This document shows, one piece after another, positions 1 to 8,042 of a DNA stretch of 64,000 nt. Position 1 is the stretch's first letter; each line of letters begins with the position of its first letter. The stretch is from assembly GCA_965203755.1 (NCBI GenBank), contig OZ241910.1, forward strand, positions 1 through 64,000. Direction: 5' to 3'. This DNA comes from UBA6055 sp965203755 (GTDB lineage: Bacteria > Chloroflexota > Anaerolineae > Aggregatilineales > Phototrophicaceae). A program made the translations under genes and the position numbers. The notes beneath the pieces are model-generated. The model was not told the DNA's origin, did no database searches, and saw only the letters and a list, made by a program, of their open reading frames with translations.

Positions 1-1
1 G

Positions 2-142
2 AAGCGGCAGAAAATCGCCCCTGATTATCAGTTCGATACACCGCTGCCGCCCACCGCCAGCGCCGAACGAAAAGGAATGCCTGATGAACTGGAACGTTCC
101 ATTGGCGATTTGGCGCCCGAAGGACTGAAGGAGACACCATAA
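2..142 (+). CDS. C-terminal end of an unidentified protein (5' truncated)
   Basis: An open frame enters from the left edge and ends at TAA 140-142, leaving 46 residues. The tail is polar and proline-rich, with no recognisable domain, and looks like an unstructured C-terminus. A ribosome-binding site and a second short gene follow 24 bases later in the same direction, so the two probably share a transcript. Function cannot be assigned. Confidence 0.45.
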   Translation, partial: KRQKIAPDYQFDTPLPPTASAERKGMPDELERSIGDLAPEGLKETP

Positions 143-166
143 ACCATTGATCAAGGAGAGCCCAGC

Positions 167-340
167 GTGAAGCAACTGACCTTGCTTTTCACCGCGTTTG
201 TGATCGCTGTACCCATTATGTTGTCGACCTGGAATGCACAGACAACGCCAGAGCAAACGGAAGAGGCTGGGCCCCGACCGACCGCTGTCACCACGCAGGC
301 CGCTGCCACGGCGCGCCCTGATCGAAAATCGGCGCGGTGA
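167..340 (+). CDS. Short exported or membrane-anchored peptide, 57 aa
   Basis: A GTG start is preceded by AAGGAG at 153-158. The first 25 or so residues form a basic start plus a hydrophobic segment (roughly residues 5-20), as in a signal peptide or N-terminal anchor. The rest is Thr/Ala/Pro/Glu-rich and probably disordered outside the membrane. There is no recognised family. It follows the truncated gene closely and points toward the convergent aldehyde dehydrogenase gene. Confidence 0.5.
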   Translation: MKQLTLLFTAFVIAVPIMLSTWNAQTTPEQTEEAGPRPTAVTTQAAATARPDRKSAR

Positions 341-395
341 TTAACCTAAGCAAAGCGGGCTTACTGTTCGCTTTTTGTAAAAACTTTTGACAGCC

Positions 396-1976
396 CTAGA
401 TGCCGGCGCGGGTGTACTCACCGTCGACCATTCGCATAATGCCGAGCGGGTTGGCATCTTTGAGCGCATCGGGCAGCAGCGCATCAGGTACATTCTGGAA
501 GGCGACCGGGCGCATGAAGCGATAGACGGCGTTCATGCCAACTGAAGTCGTGGCGGGCGCGGTCGTGGCGGGATAGGGGCCGCCGTGCTGCATGGATTGG
601 ACGACGGCGACGCCGGTCGGGAAGCCATTCCAAATCAGCCGTCCGACTTTTTCGCGCAGTTGATGCAGCAGGCCGCCAATATCATCCAGTTCGTCCGCCT
701 CGGCGTGGATGGCAGCGGTCAGGCTGCCTTCCAGAACGGCGACGGCGGCGCGCAGGTCGTCCATATCCTGGCACAAAACAAACAGCGTCACCGGCCCAAA
801 ATGCTCAACTTGCAGACGGTTATCCGCGCGGATGGCGGCGGCCGTGGTTTGCATGACGGTGTTGCGATAACAGTAGAAATCGCTGTCGGCTATGCCCTCG
901 CCGCCGGTCAGGACCTCGACAGCCGGGCTGGCTTTGGTCTGGCTGACCGTAAGCTCCAGCCCGCTTTCAACGGCGGCATTCAGCAGGACACCGGCCGGCG
1001 CGGCCGCCATTTTGCGGGTCACAGCTTGAATGAAGGCGCGGGCAGCTTGGCTGTCTTCTATCAGAATCAGCCCTGGATTGGTGCAGAACTGCCCGCTTCC
1101 CAGCATGACCGAATCGGCCAGGCCGTCGGCGATGGCTTGGGCGCGTTTGGCGAGGGCGGCTGGCGTGATAATCAAGGGGTTGATGCTCCCCATCTCGGCA
1201 TACACCGGAATCGGGCGCGGGCGCCGGGCAGCGGTGTTATAGATCGCGCGGCCAGCCCGCAGCGAGCCGGTAAAGCCGATGGCTTCAATCCCGTCATGCT
1301 GCGCCAGCCATTGACCAACCTCGATGGAGTCGCCCTGAATCATAGAGAACATGCCGGCTGGAAATCCTTGCGCTGTGACGGCGCTGGACATGGCTTGAGC
1401 GAACATTTCCGAGGTGGCGGGATGTCCAGGGTGCCCTTTCACCACGACCGGACAGCCGGCCGCCAAGGCCGAGGCGGTATCCCCGCCGGCAACAGCAAAG
1501 GCAAAAGGAAAATTGCTCGCCGCGAAAACCGCGACCGGCCCGAGAGGGAATTGCATCTGACGGATGGAGGGCTGGATATCGGGCAAGGCCGTATTGATGA
1601 CCGCCCGGCAATAAGAACCTTCGCGCAAAAGCGAGGCAAAGGCGCGTAACTGCCCGGTGGCGCGGGCCCGTTCTCCCGTCAGGCGCGGGATTCCCAGCCC
1701 GGTTTCCATATCGGCCGTATTGAGCAGGTCGTCGCCCAGCGCTTCGATTTGCCAAGCGGCCTCATCCAAAAAATCGGCGATTTTGTTAGCCGGGCAGCGG
1801 CGGGTTTCCTGAAAGGCATCGGCGGCAGCTTGCACGGCGCGGTCAATTTCGCTTTGGGCAGCGTTATAAAATCGCAAAGCGCCCATGGTTTTGCTGCGCG
1901 GGTTGACGCTGGTAAAGGTTTCCTTGCCTTGGGCAGATATACCGCCGGCGATATAGTTATGTCCTGTGAGTCGCAT
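396..1976 (-). CDS. NADP-type aldehyde dehydrogenase, alpha-ketoglutarate semialdehyde dehydrogenase-like
   Basis: A 526-residue member of the aldehyde dehydrogenase superfamily. Visible motifs, numbered from the chosen start, are Asn155 in the SNFPFAF segment, Lys180, FTGS at 235-238, the general-base Glu261 in AEMGSINP and the catalytic Cys298 in GQFCTNPG. AExGSINP and the roughly 525-residue length fit 2,5-dioxovalerate (alpha-ketoglutarate semialdehyde) dehydrogenases, which finish oxidative pentose and sugar-acid routes. I chose ATG 1976 because it has a GGGGA element upstream; longer in-frame starts run deep into the upstream gene. It overlaps the 3' end of the dehydratase-like gene by 20 bases, so the two are probably translationally coupled and work in one pathway. 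Confidence 0.85.
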   Translation of the reverse strand: MRLTGHNYIAGGISAQGKETFTSVNPRSKTMGALRFYNAAQSEIDRAVQAAADAFQETRRCPANKIADFLDEAAWQIEALGDDLLNTADMETGLGIPRLTGERARATGQLRAFASLLREGSYCRAVINTALPDIQPSIRQMQFPLGPVAVFAASNFPFAFAVAGGDTASALAAGCPVVVKGHPGHPATSEMFAQAMSSAVTAQGFPAGMFSMIQGDSIEVGQWLAQHDGIEAIGFTGSLRAGRAIYNTAARRPRPIPVYAEMGSINPLIITPAALAKRAQAIADGLADSVMLGSGQFCTNPGLILIEDSQAARAFIQAVTRKMAAAPAGVLLNAAVESGLELTVSQTKASPAVEVLTGGEGIADSDFYCYRNTVMQTTAAAIRADNRLQVEHFGPVTLFVLCQDMDDLRAAVAVLEGSLTAAIHAEADELDDIGGLLHQLREKVGRLIWNGFPTGVAVVQSMQHGGPYPATTAPATTSVGMNAVYRFMRPVAFQNVPDALLPDALKDANPLGIMRMVDGEYTRAGI

Positions 1977-2898
1977 ATTGTCCCCGTTCATTTTGTGAGA
2001 TGCGTAAATCGAGTCCGTCAACGATATCAAATACAGCCTGCAAATCACATTCGCGGAAAGGCGCCGTTGGGCGGCGAACATAGGCATGGCGGATATAGCC
2101 AGCCCGCTTCATCAGATGTTTTCGCAGGTGAAGCGAATACTCATGCCCAGGCCCGGATACCGCTTTGACCAGCTTGTCAGCCTGGTGAATAATGGCTTCG
2201 GCGGCCGCCTCGCTGCCCATGGTCCATTGCTGCCAGGCTTCAAGGAAGACCTCATTGAAGCCCACCCCGGGGATCAATCCAGCGGCGCCGTTCCGCAGTT
2301 CCTCAAGAACCGCGATGCCGCCCCCGCCGCCAAACATCTTATGCCCGACAGGGAGCCGGGGCGCCAGACCGCGCATCGTTTGCGATGAGCCCGGCCCTTC
2401 AATTTTGAAGTATTTGACATTGGGCGATCTCTGCGCGATTTCAGCCAGCGCGTCTACCGGCAGTTCGCAATGGCGATATTGTGGAATATGCGGCGCCTGC
2501 TGCACCATAATCGGAATCTCGCTGGCATTGCCGAGCGCGATGTAATGCTCGACAAGGGCTTGAACGCCGTTATCCATCGCTGCCGGCGGAAGCGCCATCA
2601 GGGCGGCCGGCTGATAGCGGGCAAATTCATGCGCCTGGCGGATAGCGGCTTCGGCGCTGCCGGCGGCGATGCCAATAATCAGCGGCGCCTGGCCGGCAAC
2701 TTCACTGGCGACAATTTGAACGTTGTCATGCCGTTCGCTGTCGGTCAGCTTATAGGCTTCGCTGGCAAAGCCATTGATGCCGATGGCATGGACGCCGCCA
2801 TCCAACTCAAAGCGCACAATTTTTCGCAGGCTGCCGGCGTCAATATCGCCATTTTCATCAAAGGGGGTAAAAACAATCGGAGCGATACCTTCTATCAT
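1957..2898 (-). CDS. DHDPS/KDG-aldolase superfamily enzyme, probable sugar-acid dehydratase
   Basis: A 313-residue TIM-barrel protein of the dihydrodipicolinate synthase/N-acetylneuraminate lyase superfamily. The Schiff-base lysine is Lys165 in KYFKIEG. The tyrosine of the usual YNxP motif is replaced by a VQQAP segment (132-136), and the GTTGE loop reads NGFASE. These changes argue against true DapA. With an alpha-ketoglutarate semialdehyde dehydrogenase gene overlapping its end, the best inference is a 2-keto-3-deoxy-sugar-acid dehydratase (pentonate or glucarate route). ATG 2898 was chosen for GGAG about 7 bases upstream and because the family starts at this point; an in-frame start at 2964 is possible but would cross the promoter region of the divergent gene. 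Confidence 0.75.
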   Translation of the reverse strand: MIEGIAPIVFTPFDENGDIDAGSLRKIVRFELDGGVHAIGINGFASEAYKLTDSERHDNVQIVASEVAGQAPLIIGIAAGSAEAAIRQAHEFARYQPAALMALPPAAMDNGVQALVEHYIALGNASEIPIMVQQAPHIPQYRHCELPVDALAEIAQRSPNVKYFKIEGPGSSQTMRGLAPRLPVGHKMFGGGGGIAVLEELRNGAAGLIPGVGFNEVFLEAWQQWTMGSEAAAEAIIHQADKLVKAVSGPGHEYSLHLRKHLMKRAGYIRHAYVRRPTAPFRECDLQAVFDIVDGLDLRISQNERGQYATHRT

Positions 2899-2957
2899 GC
2901 CGTTCTCCAAAAGTTGATTTTCGCTTTTATGGCAGGCGGTCTTCATCTTCCCTGTAT

Positions 2958-2986
2958 TTGACATTGCCTAATATACCATATATGAT
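2958..2986 (+). promoter_or_regulatory. Sigma-70-type promoter for the RmlD-like gene
   Basis: TTGACA at 2958-2963 and TATGAT at 2981-2986 are separated by exactly 17 bases, a near-consensus vegetative promoter. It points to the reductase gene at 3039 and lies in the 140-base divergent gap before the dehydratase operon. Confidence 0.7.
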
Positions 2987-3038
2987 TGTTTTAGATGATG
3001 CAACAAGCTGCCAGAAATTGAACTTTGAAGGATATGCG

Positions 3039-4007
3039 ATGCGTTTGTACCTCACCGGCGGCACCGGATTGGTCGGAAGCAATATCATTCGTTTAGCCCG
3101 TCAAAGACCTGATATCGAAATTATCGCCGCCCAATATGGGCCTGAACCGGAGTGGGAGGTGGATTACCGGCTTGACCCGCTGGATATGGCCGATACAAAG
3201 GCAGTGCGCGAATCCATACGGAAATACCGGCCGGATGCGGTCATTCACTGCGCCGCCATTTTGGATCATGCTTTTATGTATGCCAATCGGGCGCAAGCCT
3301 GGCATATGACGGTCGACGGCAATCTGGCTTTTGCCCAGACCTGTGCCGAAGTCGGCGCTCGCTATGTGTTTGTGTCTTCGGATTGGGTCTTTGATGGACA
3401 GCAAACGCTGGTTGATGAGAATTCGCCGCCTTTTCCGGTGAATATCTACGGCTTGATGAAGGTGGTTTGCGAACGCGATATCATGGGCATCGCCGGCTTG
3501 AGCTATGGCATCGGCCGCCTGGCGGGTGTCTATGGCTTGAATTACAGCAATCCGAGTCTGCTGCGGAAGAAGAATGACGTCGGCTTTGACCTGGGCAATT
3601 ATGTCGTCGATCAGCTGTCACAGGGCTTGATAGCCGAGATATGGACCGGGCCCAAGGTCAATGAGGTCGCGCATCCAACTTTGGCATCGGACGGCGCCGA
3701 CATGCTGCTGCGCTTGGCCGAGCATGACGAGAATGGCATCTTTCACTGCTGGGGCAGCGAGGCGGTCAGCCGCTTGCAGCTGGCGCATCACTTCGCTGAT
3801 GTCTTCGAGATAGACCGCGCCTTGATTGCGCCGGTGCCAACCGACCCGCATGTCCTGGATGCCTATCGGCATATACAGATTCCATTCCGCATCGTCAGCA
3901 GCAATGAAAGGACTTGCCATGCCCTAGGTCGGACAACGCGCAAGGCGTTGCCGGGCCTGCGTGATTTCAAACAGCAGTGGGATGCCTTCCATGCCAGCGC
4001 GGTATAA
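3039..4007 (+). CDS. NAD-dependent sugar epimerase/reductase, RmlD-like SDR
   Basis: A 322-residue extended short-chain dehydrogenase. It has the Rossmann motif TGGTGLVG at 6-13, SSDWVFDG at 113-120 and a YxxxK pair at Tyr137/Lys141. The SSDWVFDG string is close to the STDYVFDG of RmlD (dTDP-4-dehydrorhamnose reductase). No other rml genes are nearby, so the true substrate may be another sugar or sugar lactone. ATG 3039 was chosen for GAAGGA upstream; an upstream in-frame ATG at 2958 falls on the -35 box. A second sugar dehydrogenase gene follows after 45 bases. Confidence 0.75.
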   Translation: MRLYLTGGTGLVGSNIIRLARQRPDIEIIAAQYGPEPEWEVDYRLDPLDMADTKAVRESIRKYRPDAVIHCAAILDHAFMYANRAQAWHMTVDGNLAFAQTCAEVGARYVFVSSDWVFDGQQTLVDENSPPFPVNIYGLMKVVCERDIMGIAGLSYGIGRLAGVYGLNYSNPSLLRKKNDVGFDLGNYVVDQLSQGLIAEIWTGPKVNEVAHPTLASDGADMLLRLAEHDENGIFHCWGSEAVSRLQLAHHFADVFEIDRALIAPVPTDPHVLDAYRHIQIPFRIVSSNERTCHALGRTTRKALPGLRDFKQQWDAFHASAV

Positions 4008-4052
4008 TCGAGTTCGGATACAGTCCAATCACCTGATGGAGACGGCAAATCA

Positions 4053-5207
4053 ATGAAAGCGCTTACCTTGCATGCAGAATGGGCGCCCAAGCCCGAATAT
4101 CAGCCCTCCGCCTATGAAGAGCGGACGCGCCAAACCGCAAACGCCAATATGGTATGGAAGAACCCGGCGCTGGAATTGGGCGAAGTCCCCGACCCGACCC
4201 TGCAAGCCGATCAAGTCATGCTGGAAATCGCGGCTGTGGGCATTTGCGGCTCGGATATGCACATGTATGAAGCCGGCGAAGATGGCTATATGCTCTATCC
4301 TTACAAGGTGTTCACGCCCAATATCCTCGGGCATGAATTCGCCGGCCGAGTCGTGGAGCGCGGCGCCGATGTGCAGGATTTGCAGGTTGGCGACCTGGTG
4401 GCTGTGGAAGAGATACAGTGGTGCGGTGTTTGCACCGCTTGTCGGCGTGGATTCGTCAATCACTGTCAGGACGTGGAAGAACTGGGCTTCACGACGCCGG
4501 GCGCAATGGCGCAGTTTTTACCGGTGCACAGCAAATACTGCTGGAAGCTGGATGAGATCGCCGAACGCTTTGGTGAAGAAGAAGCCCTTATTATGGGCGC
4601 CATGGTCGAACCCACCGGGGTCTCGTATCAGGGCTTGTTTAACCGCCTGCATAACTGGCAGCCAGGCAATAATGCCGTCATTTTTGGCGCCGGTCCTATC
4701 GGGCTGGCGGCCGAAGCGCTGGCGATTGCGGCCGGCGCCGCCCAAGTCATCGTGTTTGACCCCTCGGCCAGCCGGCGAAAGTTTGCGGCTGACATGGGGG
4801 CTTCCGCGGTCCTGGATCCGCTTGGGCTTGACCTTAACGCGGCGATTTTGGAGCATACCTTTGGCCGCGGCGTCGATTATGTGGTTGAATGCGCCGGCGT
4901 GGCTGATTTGACGATTGAACCCCTCGACCAATGTCTGGCGGTGAATGCCTCGATTATTGATATTGGCATGGGCGGCGAACGCCCGACCCTGCCGATTGTG
5001 GCTTATAAACAGCGGGGGGTACAGCTGGCCGGCTCGCTCGGACATGCCGGCAGCGGCACATTCCAGAACGTCATTCGCCTGATGGCCGCCGGCCGGATTG
5101 ATATGCGCCAGATGGTCAGTATGCGGCTGCCGCTGGACGATGCTTTGTCGGCCTTCAAGCGGCTGGAGAGCCGCGAGGATGCCAAAATTATCTTGCAGCC
5201 GAACTGA
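4053..5207 (+). CDS. Zinc-dependent medium-chain alcohol/polyol dehydrogenase
   Basis: A 384-residue zinc MDR enzyme. Catalytic zinc ligands are Cys65 (GICGSD) and His94-Glu95 (GHEF). The structural zinc site is the classic set Cys124, Cys127, Cys130 and Cys138. A GxGPIGL Rossmann motif lies near residue 215. The family includes threonine, butanediol, sorbitol and L-arabinose dehydrogenases. Beside a sugar-acid dehydratase and a semialdehyde dehydrogenase, oxidation of a sugar or polyol is likely, but the substrate cannot be read from sequence. A GGAG element precedes the ATG. Confidence 0.8.
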   Translation: MKALTLHAEWAPKPEYQPSAYEERTRQTANANMVWKNPALELGEVPDPTLQADQVMLEIAAVGICGSDMHMYEAGEDGYMLYPYKVFTPNILGHEFAGRVVERGADVQDLQVGDLVAVEEIQWCGVCTACRRGFVNHCQDVEELGFTTPGAMAQFLPVHSKYCWKLDEIAERFGEEEALIMGAMVEPTGVSYQGLFNRLHNWQPGNNAVIFGAGPIGLAAEALAIAAGAAQVIVFDPSASRRKFAADMGASAVLDPLGLDLNAAILEHTFGRGVDYVVECAGVADLTIEPLDQCLAVNASIIDIGMGGERPTLPIVAYKQRGVQLAGSLGHAGSGTFQNVIRLMAAGRIDMRQMVSMRLPLDDALSAFKRLESREDAKIILQPN

Positions 5208-5226
5208 ATCGGCAAGGGATGCTGCG

Positions 5227-5448
5227 ATGGGCGATGCGATTTTGATTCTGGGCGGGATGGCCTTTTGGATCCTGGGTGGATTATGCGCTTTCAAGCTGGA
5301 TTGGGTGTGGCGTCTGTATTCGCTGGAGCCGCGCTGGCGCAAGGACAATCCCGAACGGACTGCCGCCTGGGAGGCGAAAACGCGGCGCTCGGCGCTGTAT
5401 TTTGCGCTGATTGGAATCGCGTTCGCCGCGCTGGGCTGGCTGATTTGA
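5227..5448 (+). CDS. Small two-helix membrane protein, 73 aa
   Basis: The start at 5227 has AAGGGA about 8 bases upstream. Hydrophobic segments near residues 3-20 and 55-72 flank a charged, Trp/Arg-rich central loop (WRLYSLEPRWRK). The layout resembles DUF6199-type small membrane proteins, but this is only a resemblance. It follows the dehydrogenase gene by 19 bases and could share its message. Confidence 0.55.
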   Translation: MGDAILILGGMAFWILGGLCAFKLDWVWRLYSLEPRWRKDNPERTAAWEAKTRRSALYFALIGIAFAALGWLI

Positions 5449-5513
5449 GGCTCCCCAATAATAAGGGAGTTTCGTTATGCGCCGCTTATAATCAATATAA
5501 TGGAGGTTATGCA

Positions 5514-5957
5514 ATGCACAAGCACGACATGCCTGATGAGGCAAAAGAAGGATTGCAGGCAATGAAGGACAACTCGCACGGAATCGCTACCCTAATCGGG
5601 ATAATAGTCGCTGTGGCGGTCAGTCTGCTGGCAGGAAGAGACCTGCTCTTTGGTTTGGTGATGGGCACGATTTTCATCTCTGGCTTGGGCGCGGGGCGCA
5701 AGATAGCAACGGCGCTGGCTGAAAATGCGCCTGACCATGCGGTCCCCGGAAAAATTGTCGGCGCCATTGTCACCGGCATCATCGCCGCTGGGATTATCGC
5801 TGTGATCCGCGCGGTAGTCGGGGAAAGCATCAACGTGATGGAAGGTGACAACATCATCATCCAGATCGTCAAGTATTTCTTTGACGCCAGCGCGAGCGCT
5901 GCGGTAGGTTTTGGCGCGCTTGTGGGCGCCTTCCTGCATCAGACAGACTCAAACTGA
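5514..5957 (+). CDS. Small multi-pass membrane protein, 147 aa
   Basis: ATG 5514 is preceded by TGGAGG at 5501-5506. The protein starts with a charged segment (about 1-20), then has alternating Gly/Ala/Ile-rich hydrophobic stretches near residues 22-40, 43-60, 80-103 and 120-140. It has no recognised domain. TATAAT-like strings at 5487-5492 suggest it has its own promoter. It lies just before the TetR operator; no functional link is evident. Confidence 0.6.
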   Translation: MHKHDMPDEAKEGLQAMKDNSHGIATLIGIIVAVAVSLLAGRDLLFGLVMGTIFISGLGAGRKIATALAENAPDHAVPGKIVGAIVTGIIAAGIIAVIRAVVGESINVMEGDNIIIQIVKYFFDASASAAVGFGALVGAFLHQTDSN

Positions 5958-6025
5958 CCCAAAGCAGCCTCGCCAGCGCAGCTAAATTGCCCGCGCCTTT
6001 TGAGAAAAAACCTGCTACAATAAGC

Positions 6026-6043
6026 GTACTGACCAGTCAGTAC
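6026..6043. promoter_or_regulatory. Perfect inverted repeat, probable TetR operator
   Basis: GTACTGAC-CA-GTCAGTAC gives 8-bp perfect arms with a 2-bp centre. It ends 11 bases before the start codon of the TetR-family gene and overlaps where its promoter or leader must lie. The ACTGACCAGTCAGT core is typical of TetR-family operators. Autoregulation, and control of the coupled men genes, is inferred. Confidence 0.75.
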
Positions 6044-6054
6044 CGCGAGGCGCC

Positions 6055-6648
6055 ATGAAAGAGCAGGTTACAGAACCAAAATCCACCCGCGAACGGATTC
6101 TGGATGCGGCGATGGAGCTCTTCAGCGCCAAAGGCTTCCATGATACCAAGCTGGATGAAATCGTTGCCGAAGCCAGCGCCAGCAAAGGCTCCATCTATTT
6201 TCACTTTCCCAACAAGGAAAAGCTGTTTATTGCGCTGGTCGATCAATTCGCCGACCTGATTGAACGGCGCGCCAAAGAAGCGATTGCCGGCGAAGCAGAC
6301 AGCATCCGGCGGGTTCAGGCTGCATTGGAAGCGGTGCTGGAGACCTTCAGCAAATATCGGCGGCCGGCAAAGCTGCTGCTGGTGCAGGCGGTCGGACTGG
6401 GTACAGTTTTTGAGCGCAAACGGATGGAAGTCAATGACCGTTTTGTCCTGCTTATCAAGACTTATCTGGATGACGCGGTGGCGGATGGATCCATCCCGCC
6501 GGTGAACACGCAGATCGTGTCTCATGCCTGGATGGGGGCGATTTACAACATCGTCATCCAGTGGGTCTACACCGGCGAGCCGACGAAAGATGACATCATG
6601 GATGCCTTGCCGCCTCTGCTGCTCAAGAGCGTCAGCTATCAGGAATGA
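6055..6648 (+). CDS. TetR/AcrR-family transcriptional regulator
   Basis: A 197-residue protein with an N-terminal TetR helix-turn-helix (about residues 9-55). The characteristic pattern is ILDAAMELFSAKGF, then ASKGSIYFHFPNKE. The C-terminal ligand-binding half is alpha-helical and not assignable to a ligand. The perfect palindrome 11 bases upstream is the likely operator. Its stop overlaps the menF start (ATGA), so regulator and menaquinone genes are probably co-transcribed and may be jointly repressed. Confidence 0.9.
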   Translation: MKEQVTEPKSTRERILDAAMELFSAKGFHDTKLDEIVAEASASKGSIYFHFPNKEKLFIALVDQFADLIERRAKEAIAGEADSIRRVQAALEAVLETFSKYRRPAKLLLVQAVGLGTVFERKRMEVNDRFVLLIKTYLDDAVADGSIPPVNTQIVSHAWMGAIYNIVIQWVYTGEPTKDDIMDALPPLLLKSVSYQE

Positions 6649-8027
6649 AAGTGAACTCAACTGCATTGACCCAATCCGGACTCCATCAGCGTTACGGACG
6701 TTTGCTTAGTTACAGCGCCCCTTGCAGTGGAGTTAGCTTTGCCGGGTTCTTGCAGGCGGCCGCCGGCAGCGCGCGTTATTATTGGGAAAATCGGAACGAC
6801 CGCATCGCCTTTGCCGGCGCCGGCACGGCTGTTGAACTGATGGCCTGGGGCGAGAATCGCTATGCCAAAATCACCAGCCGGATTCGCGAGCTGTTTGCGC
6901 GGGCGCAGCTTCTGGGGAGCGGCAATCCACTGGCGGCGCCGCGCCTGTTTGGCGGCTTTGCCTTCCGCAGCGATTTTACGCCCGACAACACTTGGTCGAT
7001 TTATGCGCCGGCTTATTTTGCACTGCCGCATTATCAACTGGTTAGCATTGCCGGGGAGATGTGGCTGACGATTAACGCGCAAATCCCCTTGGATGAGCAG
7101 CCGACGGCGCGGATTGATGACTTGAAGCCGGCGCTTCAGCAGAAGATCGCTCAACTGAAAGCCGGCGAGCTGCGGCCGTTTGACCAGCGGCAAAGCAGGC
7201 TGCTAAGTCTGAATTATCCGATGACCTATGCCGTCTGGTCCGAGATGATTGACACAGCGACTGACCGCATTCGCGCCGGTGAACTGAACAAGGCTGTCTT
7301 GTCTCGGGCTGCCGAATTGCAGTTTGATGGGCGCGTCAATCTATTGCCGATTTTGCGCCATCTGGCCGAGCATTATGCCGAATGTTATCGCTTTTTATTT
7401 GAGCCGCGCCCGCATTATGCCTTTTATGGCGCTTCGCCGGAACTGCTGGCGCGGGTGCATGGCCGGCAAATCGAAACCGTGGGCCTGGCGGGAAGCATCG
7501 CACGCGGGGATTCGGCAGCGGCCGACCGGCGCTTGAGCCATGAACTGCTGCACAGCGCCAAAGACCGTCTTGAGCATCAAATTGTCGTCGATAAAATTCG
7601 CGACCGCTTGAACCCACTGACGGATTTCCTCGACATTCCGCCGCTGGGGCTGCTCAAACTGCGCCATATCCAGCATATCTATACGCCGATTCGGGGACGG
7701 CTTACGCGGGATATCGGCGTTTTATCGCTGGTGGAAACCTTGCATCCGACGCCGGCTTTGGGCGGCGACCCGCGCGCGACCGCGATGGACTTGATCCGTC
7801 AGCTTGAGCCGATTCCGCGCGGCTGGTACGGGGCGCCGGTGGGCTGGATTGATTCGGCTCTGGATGGTCAGTTCGCGGTGGCGATTCGGTCGGCGGTGGC
7901 GCAAGAGTCGCGCGTGTGGGTTTATGCCGGCGCCGGCATCGTGGCTGACAGCGCGCCGCCGAAAGAATGGGACGAGACGGCGCTGAAATTTCGCCCGATG
8001 TTAAATGCACATGGCCTTTCGGCTTAA
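6645..8027 (+). CDS. menF: Isochorismate synthase (menaquinone pathway)
   Basis: A 460-residue chorismate-utilising enzyme that converts chorismate to isochorismate, the first step of menaquinone synthesis. Visible family motifs are Lys216 in LNKAVLSR (general base region), GASPE at 262-266, SAKD...EH at 304-311, LHPTPALGG at 366-374 and GWYGAPVG at 393-400. The next gene is menD, which favours MenF over an EntC-type siderophore role. The start codon overlaps the tetR stop by four bases (ATGA). Confidence 0.9.
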   Translation: MKVNSTALTQSGLHQRYGRLLSYSAPCSGVSFAGFLQAAAGSARYYWENRNDRIAFAGAGTAVELMAWGENRYAKITSRIRELFARAQLLGSGNPLAAPRLFGGFAFRSDFTPDNTWSIYAPAYFALPHYQLVSIAGEMWLTINAQIPLDEQPTARIDDLKPALQQKIAQLKAGELRPFDQRQSRLLSLNYPMTYAVWSEMIDTATDRIRAGELNKAVLSRAAELQFDGRVNLLPILRHLAEHYAECYRFLFEPRPHYAFYGASPELLARVHGRQIETVGLAGSIARGDSAAADRRLSHELLHSAKDRLEHQIVVDKIRDRLNPLTDFLDIPPLGLLKLRHIQHIYTPIRGRLTRDIGVLSLVETLHPTPALGGDPRATAMDLIRQLEPIPRGWYGAPVGWIDSALDGQFAVAIRSAVAQESRVWVYAGAGIVADSAPPKEWDETALKFRPMLNAHGLSA

Positions 8028-8042
8028 CGACAGGGTTTAACC

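Noticed and set aside
585..1649. A 354-codon plus-strand open frame opposite the aldehyde dehydrogenase gene
   Set aside because: It is the antisense shadow of a well-supported enzyme gene, with no domain or ribosome-binding site of its own.
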